Assembly: GCA_031385445.1 (NCBI GenBank)
Contig: JANNBM010000062.1
Coordinates: forward strand, 1 to 64,000
DNA from: CAIYZT01 sp031385445
GTDB taxonomy: Bacteria > Pseudomonadota > Alphaproteobacteria > Rhodobacterales > Rhodobacteraceae
DNA: 64,000 nucleotides
Direction: 5' to 3'
Below, piece by piece: positions 26,095-35,666 of the stretch (position 1 is the first letter of the stretch; the number at the start of each line of letters is the position of its first letter). Position numbers and translations under genes: made by a program. The notes under the pieces are model-generated. The model was not told where the DNA came from. It worked only from the letters and a program-made list of their open reading frames with translations, and made no database searches.

Positions 26095-26109
26095 CCCGCG
26101 TTGGCGGGT
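26094..26109 (+). terminator. GC hairpin after gapR
   Basis: ACCCGC and GCGGGT pair around GTTG right at the gapR stop, between convergent genes. The T run is short and interrupted, so termination strength is uncertain. Confidence 0.45.
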
Positions 26110-26116
26110 GATCCTT

Positions 26117-27004
26117 TCAGGCCGCGATAAAGTGCACGCCGGGCATTTGCTGGATCGTGGCTACGTCACGCTCATAGGTTTCGGTCAGGCGTGCGACGGT
26201 ATCATCGGTCCAGCCGGGCAGGCCGATGGCTTGCGTCATTCGCTCGGCGCGGGCGAATTTGTCCAGAAAGGCAGAAATAACTTTGCGGCGCAGGGCCGGG
26301 GTCGCAGGCGGATGGCTTTGCAGATAGGCACGCAGCCGGGTCAGCCCTTCGGGCGACATGATCTGTTCCAGGAGATCATCGGTATCGCCCAGCACCAGAT
26401 CCTGCGAATGGCCGGTCACGGTTTGCAGAACCTCAGGCCAGATCAGCGGCGTGTCTTCGTCGCACCAGACAATCAGCGGCGTACTCGGGTTGGCATCGAG
26501 CACCGATTGCAGCGTCTCGGACCAGCGCAGCGAGAAGATATCGGTGCCTTTGAAAAAATCATCAGCGGATTTCCCACGGGTTTTGTCCTGCGCCTGACGT
26601 CCGAAAATCCCCGGCAAAAAACTGGCCGGATTGCGGATTGCCAGGCAAAACGTTGCCTGAATTTCAGGGAAAATGTTGGAAAACGCCCGCACTCTTTCCG
26701 CAGCAGAGGGGTAAATCTTGCCGCGAAGCGCCCAAAGCGGATAGGACATGAAGTTTTCCCAAGACAGGATCAGCCGCTCGGCGCCGTCTTCTTGCATGAT
26801 CTGGTCAAGGATCAGGGCCTGCGTGTTGCGACTGGCCGGATTGCCCTTCAGCGCCACGGCGGTGTCGCGCAGCAGGTTGCGGTATTTGGTGGGGCCCGGA
26901 ACGATGATGCCCTGATCTGCCAAAATCCCGCGATTTTTCAGCAGGCAGCGCAGCAGCCGCTCTTCGTCGGTGCAGTGCGCGCCAAGGTGATAGACAATTT
27001 GCAT
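26117..27004 (-). CDS. hypothetical sulfotransferase-like protein
   Basis: The 295-residue protein starts MQIVYHLGAHCTDEERLLRC. This and IRNPASFLPGIFGRQ (similar in place to the 3'-PAPS-binding R-x7-S-like RNP segment) suggest the P-loop sulfotransferase-like fold, but the N-terminal HLGAHCTDE lacks a clear 5'-phosphosulfate loop (KTGTT). A cytoplasmic protein by composition. It faces gapR and is divergent from the ABC permease gene. The start at 27004 leaves out 36 upstream codons that read antisense into the permease promoter. Confidence 0.6.
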   Translation of the reverse strand: MQIVYHLGAHCTDEERLLRCLLKNRGILADQGIIVPGPTKYRNLLRDTAVALKGNPASRNTQALILDQIMQEDGAERLILSWENFMSYPLWALRGKIYPSAAERVRAFSNIFPEIQATFCLAIRNPASFLPGIFGRQAQDKTRGKSADDFFKGTDIFSLRWSETLQSVLDANPSTPLIVWCDEDTPLIWPEVLQTVTGHSQDLVLGDTDDLLEQIMSPEGLTRLRAYLQSHPPATPALRRKVISAFLDKFARAERMTQAIGLPGWTDDTVARLTETYERDVATIQQMPGVHFIAA

Positions 27005-27092
27005 GGGACGGAAGCCTGCCTCGTGGTCTTTTGCGGGCAGCCTACACGCGCTTTCTTTACAGGGAAACCGCTTTCCTGCTATCGCAGCGGTA

Positions 27093-28757
27093 ATGGTACC
27101 CAAGCAAAACACTCAGGCAAGGCCCGGCGCGCCAAGGAGGCCGCGGATTTCGGCATGGCCAGTGCTGGCGATCGCGATTTCGGCGCTGGCGGTCATGCCA
27201 GTGGTTTCGGTGATCTTGCTGGCGATGAACCCGGAACAGAACATCTGGCCGCATCTGATCGCCACGGTTTTTCCGCGATACTTTGGCAACACGGTGATCT
27301 TGATGCTGGGCGTGGCGACTTTGAGCGCGCTGATGGGCACGGGGGCGGCGTGGATTGTCACGATGTACCGTTTTACCGGGCGCGGCGCGCTGCGGGTGGC
27401 TTTGTTGTTCCCAATGGCAGTGCCGGCCTATGTCGGGGCCTATGCGCTTGTTGATTTTCTGGATTATTCCGGCCCGGTTCAGGTTGGTTTGCGCAATCTG
27501 ATGGGATGGACATCGGCGCGCGATTATTGGTTTTTTGAATCGCGCTCGATGGGGTTTACGGTTCTGGTGCTGGCAAGCTCCTTATATCCTTATGTTTATC
27601 TTTTGGTCCGCAATGCGCTGCGCGAACAGTCGGGCGGGCTTTACGAGGTCGCCCGCGCTTTGGGGGCGGGGCCGGTGGGGCTGTTCTGGCGCGTGGGGAT
27701 GCCGCTGTCGCGCCCGGCTTTGGCGGCCGGTCTGGCGCTGGTGATGATGGAAACGGTGTCCGATTTTGGCACGGTGCAGCATTTTGGCGTGCAAACTCTG
27801 ACCACCGGGATTTTCACAACCTGGCTGGACGGATCGGACGCGGGCGGTGCGGCGCAGATTGCCATGGTCTTGTTGGTGATGATTTTCGCCTTGTTGATGG
27901 TCGAACGGCAGGGGCGGCGCAATGCGCGCTTCTATCGCCCTTCGCGCGCGGACCGCCCGATCGAGGCGCGAAAGTTGACGGGTTCGCAGGGGGCTTTGGC
28001 GGCGGTGCTGTGCGCTGTGCCGGTCGCGCTTGGCTTTGGGCTGCCGGTGCTGTTGATGGGGCTGCATGCGCTGAAAAAGCCCGAGGTTTGGCTGGACCCT
28101 GGCCTACTGCGGGCGTTTGCAAATACGCTTTATGTAGGGACGGTTGCGGCAGCGGTGACGACGGGCGCGGCCTTTGTGGCCGCATACGGGCTGCGCAAAC
28201 TGGGGCGCGGCGCGGCGCGGTTTTTTGTTCCGGCGACCATGCTGGGGTATGCCGCGCCGGGGGCGGTTCTGGCGGTGGGAGTGTTGATCCCGCTGGCGGC
28301 TTTGGATCACCGGCTCGCGGATTTTGTGCAGACGCTGACCGGCACGGACCCCGGATTGATGCTGACGGGGACGGCTTTTGCGCTGATCCTCGCGTTTTCG
28401 ATGCGGTTTTATGGCATTGCCCAATCGGCGATGGACGCCGCGCTTGGCCGGGTTCCGCCGTCTTTGGCCATGGCCGCGCGCACGCTTGGGCGCGCCGAGG
28501 CCAAGGTGCTCAGCGCGGTGCATGTGCCTTTGATCCGCGGATCCGCTTTGACCACGGTTCTGATGGTGTTTGTGGAATGCGTCAAAGAGCTGCCCGCCAC
28601 CCTGCTGCTGCGGCCCTTCAACTTTTCGACCCTGTCCACCCGCACCTATGAACTGGCCAGTCTGGAGCGAATGGGCGAGGCCGCCCCTGCGGCGCTGGTG
28701 GTCGTGGCCGTGGGGTTGGTTGCCGTGGCCCTGATCCAGCGGGCAGAGCGGGATTAG
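27093..28757 (+). CDS. iron(III)-type ABC transporter permease, FbpB/ThiP-like
   Basis: The 554-residue inner-membrane protein contains two fused permease domains (residues ~50-290 and ~325-550), about twelve helices, each with an EAA-like loop: EVARALGAGPVGLFWRVGMP and MAARTLGRAEAKVLSAVHVP. Such double permeases import ferric iron or thiamine/putrescine with a binding protein and ATPase. Neither partner is adjacent: upstream is an unrelated divergent gene, downstream the tRNA-Thr/island junction. Close relatives in Rhodobacterales are annotated as iron ABC permeases. Confidence 0.92.
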   Translation: MVPKQNTQARPGAPRRPRISAWPVLAIAISALAVMPVVSVILLAMNPEQNIWPHLIATVFPRYFGNTVILMLGVATLSALMGTGAAWIVTMYRFTGRGALRVALLFPMAVPAYVGAYALVDFLDYSGPVQVGLRNLMGWTSARDYWFFESRSMGFTVLVLASSLYPYVYLLVRNALREQSGGLYEVARALGAGPVGLFWRVGMPLSRPALAAGLALVMMETVSDFGTVQHFGVQTLTTGIFTTWLDGSDAGGAAQIAMVLLVMIFALLMVERQGRRNARFYRPSRADRPIEARKLTGSQGALAAVLCAVPVALGFGLPVLLMGLHALKKPEVWLDPGLLRAFANTLYVGTVAAAVTTGAAFVAAYGLRKLGRGAARFFVPATMLGYAAPGAVLAVGVLIPLAALDHRLADFVQTLTGTDPGLMLTGTAFALILAFSMRFYGIAQSAMDAALGRVPPSLAMAARTLGRAEAKVLSAVHVPLIRGSALTTVLMVFVECVKELPATLLLRPFNFSTLSTRTYELASLERMGEAAPAALVVVAVGLVAVALIQRAERD

Positions 28758-28853
28758 GCCCGCCAAAGCGTCCCGTTTTCCCCGCCCCCCTCGCGGATTT
28801 CAGTGTCTTACCCTCTTGAAAGCATGCGGGCGGGCGGTTATCCCCGTTGCAGT

Positions 28854-28894
28854 GCCTCTATAGCTCAGCTGGTAGAGCACCTGATTTGTAATCA
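28854..28894 (+). pseudogene. 5' half of host tRNA-Thr, cut by island insertion
   Basis: Begins GCCTCTATAGCTCAG and runs through the D-arm and anticodon stem-loop to GATTTGTAATCA, where tRNA sequence stops. The matching 3' half is at 43909-43954. Joined through the 11-base overlap they give 41+46-11 = 76 bases, a full tRNA-Thr(TGT) whose acceptor strands GCCTCTA and TGGGGGC pair (with G-T pairs). Confidence 0.93.
28884..28894 (+). repeat. attL core
   Basis: ATTTGTAATCA, identical to 43909-43919. The core covers the anticodon loop and the 3' side of the anticodon stem of tRNA-Thr. Confidence 0.9.
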
Positions 28895-28980
28895 CGCCAT
28901 ACACGCCCGCTGACCCCTGCTGATGCGGTATTTACCTTGTAAATCCAGTCACTTCGGTTGATCAGACATGCCATTGCGTG

Positions 28981-28996
28981 CTATGCAATTGCATAG
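28981..28996. promoter_or_regulatory. palindrome before integrase gene, arm-type site or operator
   Basis: CTATGCAATTGCATAG is a perfect 16-bp palindrome 20 bp upstream of the integrase start; a third half-site GATTGCAT follows at 28999-29006. Related TTGCATAG sites recur at 33590-33608 and beside attR at 43827-43848. Arm-type integrase/excisionase binding is the simplest reading; a repressor operator is possible. Confidence 0.6.
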
Positions 28997-29016
28997 TTGA
29001 TTGCATGGAGGACGGC

Positions 29017-30213
29017 ATGGCGACGACGGAAATCAAGTTCACGAAGGACGCACTCGACAAGGCGTCACATGCGGGCGGGGCTGCAACACGCTACAGAAAT
29101 CCCGCCTATCCCAACCTCTACCTTGAAGTTGGCGCGCGGTCGAAGACGTGGCGATTCCGAAAATTCTGGAAGGGCCAAAACTTCACCGAAACCCTTGGGA
29201 CGTGGCCGCAGATGTCCGTTGTCGAGGCCGCACAGACCGCAGCCGAGATCAACGGGCAGGTTGAAGAAAAGGGCGTCGTCGTGAAAGGCGATCAGCCGCG
29301 CGGGGCGGGCGAGATCACGCTCAAGAAGGCCTATGAGCAGCACGTCACCCGCGCCCTTGACCCACGGCAGAAGAAGTTGGCCGACGTGACGGTCGCGGGA
29401 TACGAAACCCTGCTGCGTGTCCACGTCCCGCGCTGGCTGGAAATGTCGATCTCGGACATCACGCGCACCATGGTCAATGAGAAAATCAAGGCAATGTCGG
29501 ACAAGCCTGCGACTGCGACGGGATTGTTGCGGGCGCTGTCTGCAATCTACGGCACGCAACTGGCTTATCGGGATGATGGCTTTGAGCATGACCCGACTTA
29601 CCGCGTGAAGGGGTATGAGGGCGAGGAACGGGAACTGCTGTTTGACGAGGCGAAACGCTGGCCCGTACTTGATGCCATCGCAAATGTCCCGAACGTGACC
29701 CGGCGTGCTGCATGGCTTGCCCTTCTGTTCACAGGCCTGCGGATGCGCAACGTCCGCGAACTGCGCTGGGAAGACATCGACCTTGAACAAAAGGTGCTGG
29801 CGATTGGGCGAATGAAGAACAACAAGAAGCGGACATTCCCGCTATCCGACATGGCGGTTGAAGTGTTTAAACACGCACCCCGCACCCACGACCATATCGT
29901 CTTTGAAGGCCGTCACCACGGTAAGTCGATCACAGGCTTGCGCCAAATCAACCTCAAAGGCGAAGACGTGAACAATGGCGGCATCCTGCGCCCCCACGAC
30001 ACGCGCCACCTGTTTTCATCTGCTGCCGCAAAGGCTGGTTTGTCTGTTCCAGTCATCAACTGGATGCGCGGGGACAAGACAATCATGGCCGGGGCGGCTG
30101 GCCGTTATATGCACGACCTTGGCGACCACGACATGGCGAACGCCATCGCGAAACAGATCGTTTCCAAGTGTGGACCTAATTCACCAGTTGAAGAGTTGCT
30201 CAGACGCGCTTAA
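29017..30213 (+). CDS. int: tyrosine site-specific integrase
   Basis: The 398-residue recombinase integrates the element at tRNA-Thr. The N-terminal ~90 residues are an Arm-binding domain of the P4/DUF4102 style, then a core-binding domain (~100-190) and the catalytic domain. Catalytic residues visible: Arg in LLFTGLRMRNVRELRW, Lys in MKNNKKRTFPL, HxxR in PHDTRH, and Tyr in AGRYMHDLG. ATG 29017 was chosen because GGAGG at 29007-29011 fits it; in-frame starts further upstream overlap the palindrome. Located 123 bp inside attL, the usual place. Confidence 0.96.
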   Translation: MATTEIKFTKDALDKASHAGGAATRYRNPAYPNLYLEVGARSKTWRFRKFWKGQNFTETLGTWPQMSVVEAAQTAAEINGQVEEKGVVVKGDQPRGAGEITLKKAYEQHVTRALDPRQKKLADVTVAGYETLLRVHVPRWLEMSISDITRTMVNEKIKAMSDKPATATGLLRALSAIYGTQLAYRDDGFEHDPTYRVKGYEGEERELLFDEAKRWPVLDAIANVPNVTRRAAWLALLFTGLRMRNVRELRWEDIDLEQKVLAIGRMKNNKKRTFPLSDMAVEVFKHAPRTHDHIVFEGRHHGKSITGLRQINLKGEDVNNGGILRPHDTRHLFSSAAAKAGLSVPVINWMRGDKTIMAGAAGRYMHDLGDHDMANAIAKQIVSKCGPNSPVEELLRRA

Positions 30214-30400
30214 CTTGGATTTATCTTGCCTCCTCCTAGGGAAAACCCTCTCTGGGTGAGGCCGCGCACCGACTACGGAACTAGCCTGCCGAGGAACCAA
30301 TAACGCGTGCCCCATGTGGGCCAGAGTGGGTGAAGGCAACTAGGGAAGGGAATGGGAGGAAAGGGCGTGGTCATCGGGTGTTCAATGTGTGAGCACAACC

Positions 30401-30634
30401 ATGACCCAAGACGACCTCCTAGCCGAGTTGCGCGCGGCAATTGAAGCGCAATCTTATCCTGAGATAATGACCCCGGCGCAAGCCGCGCAATTCCTTGGCC
30501 TGTCCGAGGACTATCTGCGCGACCATCGCAAGAGGAAATCGGGACCCCCGTATAGCCAGCCTGCATCGAAGATCGTCCGCTACATGCGGTCAGATTTGGT
30601 CGCTTGGCTGAACCGTTCGCGCATCGCCGCATGA
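30401..30634 (+). CDS. AlpA/excisionase-like helix-turn-helix protein
   Basis: The 77-residue protein has a MerR-type winged helix: IMTPAQAAQFLGLSEDYLRD, then a basic turn RKRKSGPPYSQ and KIVRYMRSDLVAWLN, the pattern of AlpA and phage Xis proteins. Such proteins direct excision and activate integrase in satellites. A GTG start at 30389 would add four residues; neither has a good ribosome site. It lies between integrase and primase on the same strand. Confidence 0.82.
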   Translation: MTQDDLLAELRAAIEAQSYPEIMTPAQAAQFLGLSEDYLRDHRKRKSGPPYSQPASKIVRYMRSDLVAWLNRSRIAA

Positions 30635-30780
30635 AATGACCGAGGCAAGTTGGCACTCGCCTCGGTCGGAATCATGGTGCAAGGACGCACAGCAAGTCGG
30701 GATAACTTGCTTATATCAAGCGCCTATACACCGATCCACCGTAGTTTGAGGAACAACTTGTCCGCTTCAAGGACAAGAAA

Positions 30781-33186
30781 ATGACTTTCAACGACCTGTT
30801 CCAAGGGAATGAAGAACGCTTCTTGACGTTCGATCCCAAAACCATCGGCCCGCGCGACGCGGACGGCAAGATGATGCCCAAGTATCGCACGGTAAAGCGC
30901 ACCCGCGACGACGGCACCGAGTTGTCACGCGATGAGTGGTCCAATCTGCTCGACACGGCCATTGCCGACCACCTGCGCGGGCGGCAATCCTACGGCTTGT
31001 CACCCCTGCGCGATGGCAAAGTGCGCTTCGCCGCACTCGACATTGACCTCTACCCGTTCCTTGAAAAACCGGATGAGGTCGAGTCATTCATCAAGGCTTG
31101 GGGTGATCCGTGCCTTCTGGCCCGCACGAAGTCGAACGGCGTCCACGTCTATGCCTTTTTCGATGACTGGATTGATGCGGACAAAGCGCGTCGGTACATC
31201 GAGATCAAGCGCGATGCGGTTCTGACCAAAGCGGCGCGTGAAAAGGCGCAAGAGGTGTTCCCGAAGCAGGACACGGGCGACGGTAGCCAGATCAACTTGC
31301 CGCAATGTGGCGATGCGCGGCCAGTCCTTGCGTGGTCAAGCCGGGGCATGATCCAGTTGTGCAACACAACGACCAAGATGGGCGACCGTGTCAGCGTCGA
31401 TTGGGATGACGTGGCAGCTAAGTGCCGTGTGCATGTTGCGCTTTTCTTCGACACCCTCATGGGCGACTTGGCCGTCAAACCGCAGGAGCGTGAAAAGAAA
31501 GAAAAGCCTCGCTGGGCTGGTGGTTTCAAGCGCCCGACGTCGGGAAAAGGTGTCGAGGGCCGCAACAGCTATCTGCACTCTTGCGGCGCATCCGCCCGCG
31601 CGCGCGGTGCCGACGACGACGAAACCATAGAGGTCATCCGGTCGGTCAATCTCGAATTTGAAGACCCTGGACACATGTTCGGCGGAAAAGGTCCGCTGAC
31701 CGACGAGGCGGAAATCAAGCGCATCATCGAACAGGTTCTGAAACTGAAACAGGGTGAAACCAAGGCATCCTTCTCAGCGGTCGAACTGATGAACGAAGAA
31801 TGGGCGCTGATGAATGTCGCGGGCAAGGTTGAGTTTATGAACCTCAAGACCGGCGACGGGTCGAACAAGGAAAGCTGGTTCCTGCTCAACGCGCCCCGCC
31901 TGACCATCGCGCAGGCATGGCTGACCGACCCCGACCGTCTCGAATACCACGGCTATGTGCTGGAAGACCCGCGCACCTATGAAGGCCGTGGCTACAACAT
32001 GTTCCGGGGTCATGTCGTCACGCCAACCACGGGCGACGCCTCGCTGATCCAGAAGTATATCGTCGAGATTCTGTGCGGCGGCGACGCAGCGCTTGCGCAT
32101 TGGGTGACGTCATGGGTGGCTGATGGTATCCAACGGCCTTGGTCATTGCGCCCCGGCACAGCCCTTGCTCTGCGCGGGCCGCAGGGGTCGGGTAAGTCGT
32201 TCCTTGGGTATGCCATCGCGAAGGCTCTTGGAAAAGAAATGACGCTGATGGTCGCGGACTCTGACACGATCACGGGCAAAACGAACCGCGCCATGTTCGG
32301 AAAGACGTTCTTGTTTGCGGAGGAGTCTTTGTTTGTCGGATCGCGCAAACAGGCTTCAATCCTCAAGAACCTCGTGACGTCCGATGAATGGCGGTATGAA
32401 CAGAAATTTCTTGCCGCCTTCATGGGCAAGAATGTTCACCGCATCATCGCGACGACCAACGAGTCCCAAGCCGTGCATGTCGAGTTCGATGATCGGCGCT
32501 GGACAGTGATTGAGGTGAACCGCGCCTGTCCGTTCAAATCGACGTCGATGGAGGCGCGGGCATGGTGGGCACCTTATTATGACTTGGTCGATAATCGTCC
32601 CGGCGACGTGCTGCGCTATTTCCTCGAATATCCCGTTGACCGCGACCTGATCGGCATACCGCATCATACGGCGGCCAAGGCAGAAGATAAAACATCGTCT
32701 GAGCCTTTGGTCGCGTTCCTCAATGACATTGCACACTCTGGTGTCTGCCCGGATGATCTGCGCGGGGATGGGCGCATATCGACGGCCACTCTGGCGCGGG
32801 AAGTATATGGGCGGGGCGCATCGCGTCAGATGCAGCCACAGACCTTCGCGAACGATGTGCGAAAGCGCTTCGGCGCTGATACGGCTCGCAATTGCATCAA
32901 CATCGAAAAGACAGAGATGCGCCCGGATAGTTCGGGGATTATGTCGGTGTGGGCGATGCGGCGCACAGATCGGTCTGGCGTTCAGTTGCCTGCGCTGGCT
33001 GCATTCCGCGCGACTATGGCCGACGTCACGGGTGAAGTGTATCCGGCAGAGGGTGAATGGGCAGCGTTCAAGGTTGCGAACCCGGAGTCTGTTTGGGAGA
33101 CTGATCCCAACGGCGGTGATGCCGTGGACGTTGAACGGTATGTCCGTGATGGTGGTCGGGTGGTCAAGGACGACATTCCGTTCTAA
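30781..33186 (+). CDS. primase-polymerase/helicase replication protein
   Basis: The 801-residue protein couples an archaeo-eukaryotic primase-like N-terminal domain with a C-terminal helicase. FAALDIDLYPF (residues ~81-91) gives the D-x-D metal motif and KSNGVHVYAF (~120) the following histidine motif. At ~466-473 is Walker A GPQGSGKS, and further on FLFAEESLFV (Walker B-like) and RIIATTNESQ (sensor/SF3-like). The layout resembles phage NrS-1-type PrimPol with DUF5906 helicase. It probably starts replication of the excised element. AAGGA precedes ATG 30781. A strong terminator follows. Confidence 0.88.
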   Translation: MTFNDLFQGNEERFLTFDPKTIGPRDADGKMMPKYRTVKRTRDDGTELSRDEWSNLLDTAIADHLRGRQSYGLSPLRDGKVRFAALDIDLYPFLEKPDEVESFIKAWGDPCLLARTKSNGVHVYAFFDDWIDADKARRYIEIKRDAVLTKAAREKAQEVFPKQDTGDGSQINLPQCGDARPVLAWSSRGMIQLCNTTTKMGDRVSVDWDDVAAKCRVHVALFFDTLMGDLAVKPQEREKKEKPRWAGGFKRPTSGKGVEGRNSYLHSCGASARARGADDDETIEVIRSVNLEFEDPGHMFGGKGPLTDEAEIKRIIEQVLKLKQGETKASFSAVELMNEEWALMNVAGKVEFMNLKTGDGSNKESWFLLNAPRLTIAQAWLTDPDRLEYHGYVLEDPRTYEGRGYNMFRGHVVTPTTGDASLIQKYIVEILCGGDAALAHWVTSWVADGIQRPWSLRPGTALALRGPQGSGKSFLGYAIAKALGKEMTLMVADSDTITGKTNRAMFGKTFLFAEESLFVGSRKQASILKNLVTSDEWRYEQKFLAAFMGKNVHRIIATTNESQAVHVEFDDRRWTVIEVNRACPFKSTSMEARAWWAPYYDLVDNRPGDVLRYFLEYPVDRDLIGIPHHTAAKAEDKTSSEPLVAFLNDIAHSGVCPDDLRGDGRISTATLAREVYGRGASRQMQPQTFANDVRKRFGADTARNCINIEKTEMRPDSSGIMSVWAMRRTDRSGVQLPALAAFRATMADVTGEVYPAEGEWAAFKVANPESVWETDPNGGDAVDVERYVRDGGRVVKDDIPF

Positions 33187-33215
33187 CCTTACCACGCCGC
33201 ATCGTGCTTCCCACG

Positions 33216-33255
33216 CCCTTCCCACGCCGTTAAATCGCCGTGGGAAGGGGTTTTT
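33216..33255 (+). terminator. rho-independent terminator after primase gene
   Basis: CCCTTCCCACG and CGTGGGAAGGG form an 11-bp perfect stem around a 12-base loop, followed by TTTTT at 33251-33255. It lies 30 bp after the primase stop. Confidence 0.88.
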
Positions 33256-34038
33256 GTATCGTGATCAATGGGTTATGGTGGCGTTCCCACGGCCCCACGG
33301 TTGCCGCGTGGTTTTTCAACGCTTCTGTGGATGTGTGTGCCATGTCGTCGGCGTGACGTGCCACATGCTAAAGCAGCAATACAATAAATATAATGGTAAC
33401 CGTGGGCGGCGTGGATATGACTGTTGGATCAATAGGTTAGTGGTCCCACGGTTGTGCTTGGGGCATGTGTCGGCGTGGGACTCGTGGGCGTGGCATGGTT
33501 GTGCCGTTGATCTTGGTGAGGCGCACTCGGGGCGGTGTATCCGTTATCCTGACAGCTTTACTCAACTACTATCACCCATGTTCGATGGTCAATTGCACAC
33601 TATGCAATCACGTTGCTTGCCGTTCGCCTGTCTAATCAAGCGGTTGGTGGCTTAGATCGCCTGATATGGTATCAGGTGAGGAGGTCGTTGCGTGGGCGAT
33701 CCGTGCATCGCTGAACAATACCTAAAGTCATCTGGTGCGCACCCACAGAAACGCACATCTCACTCGGGGGACCCCCTATCTCTGGACAGGGGACGGGGAG
33801 GCGGGATCGGAAACTCCTGACCAAAAAACTCAACAACCCCATTTCTCAAAACCCGCCCACCTGCTGACCCGCGTACCTGTCGCCCCGCCTGACAGTCTAC
33901 CTCATTCCCTGCTCGAGCGGCACAACCTTGGCGTGTATCATTATCTTTGCGCGCCATGGCCCAAAATGGGCGGCGGGATCGGGCTGCGCCAACGTCCTTT
34001 CACGGTCCCGTCGCCCGCCCACAATTCAGGATTACCCC
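33256..34038. other. noncoding region with CCCACGG and GATCAAT repeats, origin-like
   Basis: No gene is credible here. CCCACGG or its complement CCGTGGG recurs many times between 33216 and 33500. Two direct copies of GATCAATRGGTTA followed by TCCCACGG begin near 33261 and 33427. The TTGCATAG-like inverted pair CAATTGCACACTATGCAAT is at 33590-33608. Position just after the replication gene fits an origin with iterons; the second half (33610-34038) should hold the promoter for the packaging genes. Confidence 0.5.
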
Positions 34039-34305
34039 ATGACCATCACAGTTATGTCCTCCGGCGAGAACGCCGCCACTTTGACGGAACAAACCGTCTC
34101 GTGTTCGGCTGTCTTCCCGATTCCCTGTTCCAAGCTGACCCTCGTTGCCCTCGTGCGCTCCCTGCTGGCCGATCCCGCCCGCAATGACGCGGAAGCGGGT
34201 CCGGTGTCCGTGTCGCGCTATCGCGATGGGATCAAGGTTCACTACGCCTCTGGCACTTTTGCCATTCGCTATTTCGACGCGTATCCGCTGATCTTGGAGG
34301 CGTGA
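34039..34305 (+). CDS. hypothetical protein of the island, 88 aa
   Basis: The protein starts MTITVMSSGENAATL and ends AIRYFDAYPLILEA, with no recognised motif. A ribosome site CAGGA lies about nine bases upstream of ATG 34039. Its TGA overlaps a GTG that would be the alternative start of the portal gene. Position before the portal suggests a small accessory of the packaging module. Confidence 0.65.
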   Translation: MTITVMSSGENAATLTEQTVSCSAVFPIPCSKLTLVALVRSLLADPARNDAEAGPVSVSRYRDGIKVHYASGTFAIRYFDAYPLILEA

Positions 34306-34310
34306 TCCCA

Positions 34311-35666
34311 ATGCCCATCCGCACCGACCGCCTCAAGCAACAGTATCGGCTGATCCGCGACGTCCTCGAAGGCGAAGATGCTATCCGCGATCAGGGCCAG
34401 CTTTATGTGCCTGCGCCCGACGGCATGTCCGTGCTGAACTATCGGCACTATCTGGACAGTGGCTGCTTCTACGGTGCGCCCGAAGCCACGCTGCGGGCCT
34501 TGGTTGGCATCGCCCTGCGCAAAGACCCCGTGATCAAACTGCCCGCCCGCTTGGAGCCTATGCGCCTCAGTGCGACCAACGAGAATGCGCCGTTGACGCT
34601 CTTGGTCGAGGAGTCGTGCCGCGAGGTGATGGCGATGGGGCGGCTAGGCCTGCTGTTGGATTTCCCCCCGGCTGGCAACTCCGTCAACACGGTGCCCGCT
34701 ATCTCGGTTTTCAAGGCCGAAAGCATCGAAGATTTCACCACCTCCTATGTCGATGGGCGCAAGGTGCTGACCCGCGTGCATCTGGCATCGGACGAGAAAT
34801 ACGAGGACTCGGACGTGACCTATGAGTTGTCGCTCGAAGGGGGTGCTGTCTACACGTTTAAACGGTTCATCCGCGATCAGCACGACAACCGCGTGAATGT
34901 CGGGGAAGAAATCGTGCCCACGGTCAACGGCAAGACGCTGAACTTCATTCCTTTTTTGATGATTTCTCACGAGGGACTGCGGCCTGAACATGTGACCCCG
35001 CCGTTCCTGGCCTTGTGCCGCGTCGCGCTGTCTCACTTCAAGAATTCCTGTGATCGGGAGCACGCTATCTGGCTGACGTCGGCCCCGACGCCGTGGATTG
35101 CAGGCAATATTCCGGCCAACAAAGTCCCGACGACCTTGGGCGCAGGCTCATTGTGGAATTTGCCCGAGGGCACGCTTTGCGGGATGCTGGAATTCTCTGG
35201 CGCGGGGGTGCAGGCTCAACGCGAGCTGATGGAGGAAAAGATTGACACGATGGCAAGCCTTGGCGCGCGCCTCGTCTCGACCCAGATCAACCGCAATGAA
35301 ACGTCGGATACGGCGTCACAACGGACCCGCTCTGAATTGAGCCTGCTGCACGGCACGGTGGTCAATGTGGAAGCCGCGATCAACCGCTTGCTGCGCATCG
35401 CATCGGAATGGGTAGGCGCGTCACCTGATGATGCCCGCGTGACCCTCAGCCGCGACTTCATCGAAACGGCGCTTGATCCCAAGGCCGCTGAAACCCAAAT
35501 GCGCCTCTGGCAAGCCGGGGCTATCAGCCGTCAGACCCTCTACGAAAACCTGCAAGCCGGGGAAATCGCTCGTCCTGACCGGACGTGGGAGGAAGAAATG
35601 GGGCTGATCGAAGAAGAAGGCGGCGACTTGTCCATGATCATCCCCACGGCGACGCGGCCTTCCTGA
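34311..35666 (+). CDS. phage portal protein, DUF4055
   Basis: The 451-residue protein matches DUF4055 portal-like proteins: NYRHYLDSGCFYGAPEATLRALVGIALRKD near the N-terminus in two stretches, FIPFLMISHEGLRP, and LMEEKIDTMASLGARLVS, ending with a portal-like tail around QAGAISRQTLYENLQ. Portals form the dodecameric DNA gateway of the capsid and bind terminase. ATG 34311 has GGAGG ten bases upstream; the GTG at 34302 is too close to it. Placed before the terminase genes, unlike the usual terS-terL-portal order. Confidence 0.88.
   Translation: MPIRTDRLKQQYRLIRDVLEGEDAIRDQGQLYVPAPDGMSVLNYRHYLDSGCFYGAPEATLRALVGIALRKDPVIKLPARLEPMRLSATNENAPLTLLVEESCREVMAMGRLGLLLDFPPAGNSVNTVPAISVFKAESIEDFTTSYVDGRKVLTRVHLASDEKYEDSDVTYELSLEGGAVYTFKRFIRDQHDNRVNVGEEIVPTVNGKTLNFIPFLMISHEGLRPEHVTPPFLALCRVALSHFKNSCDREHAIWLTSAPTPWIAGNIPANKVPTTLGAGSLWNLPEGTLCGMLEFSGAGVQAQRELMEEKIDTMASLGARLVSTQINRNETSDTASQRTRSELSLLHGTVVNVEAAINRLLRIASEWVGASPDDARVTLSRDFIETALDPKAAETQMRLWQAGAISRQTLYENLQAGEIARPDRTWEEEMGLIEEEGGDLSMIIPTATRPS

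Noticed and set aside
33735..34187. A 150-codon frame before the portal region
   Set aside because: It overlaps the better supported gene at 34039 in another frame and has no coding-like composition.
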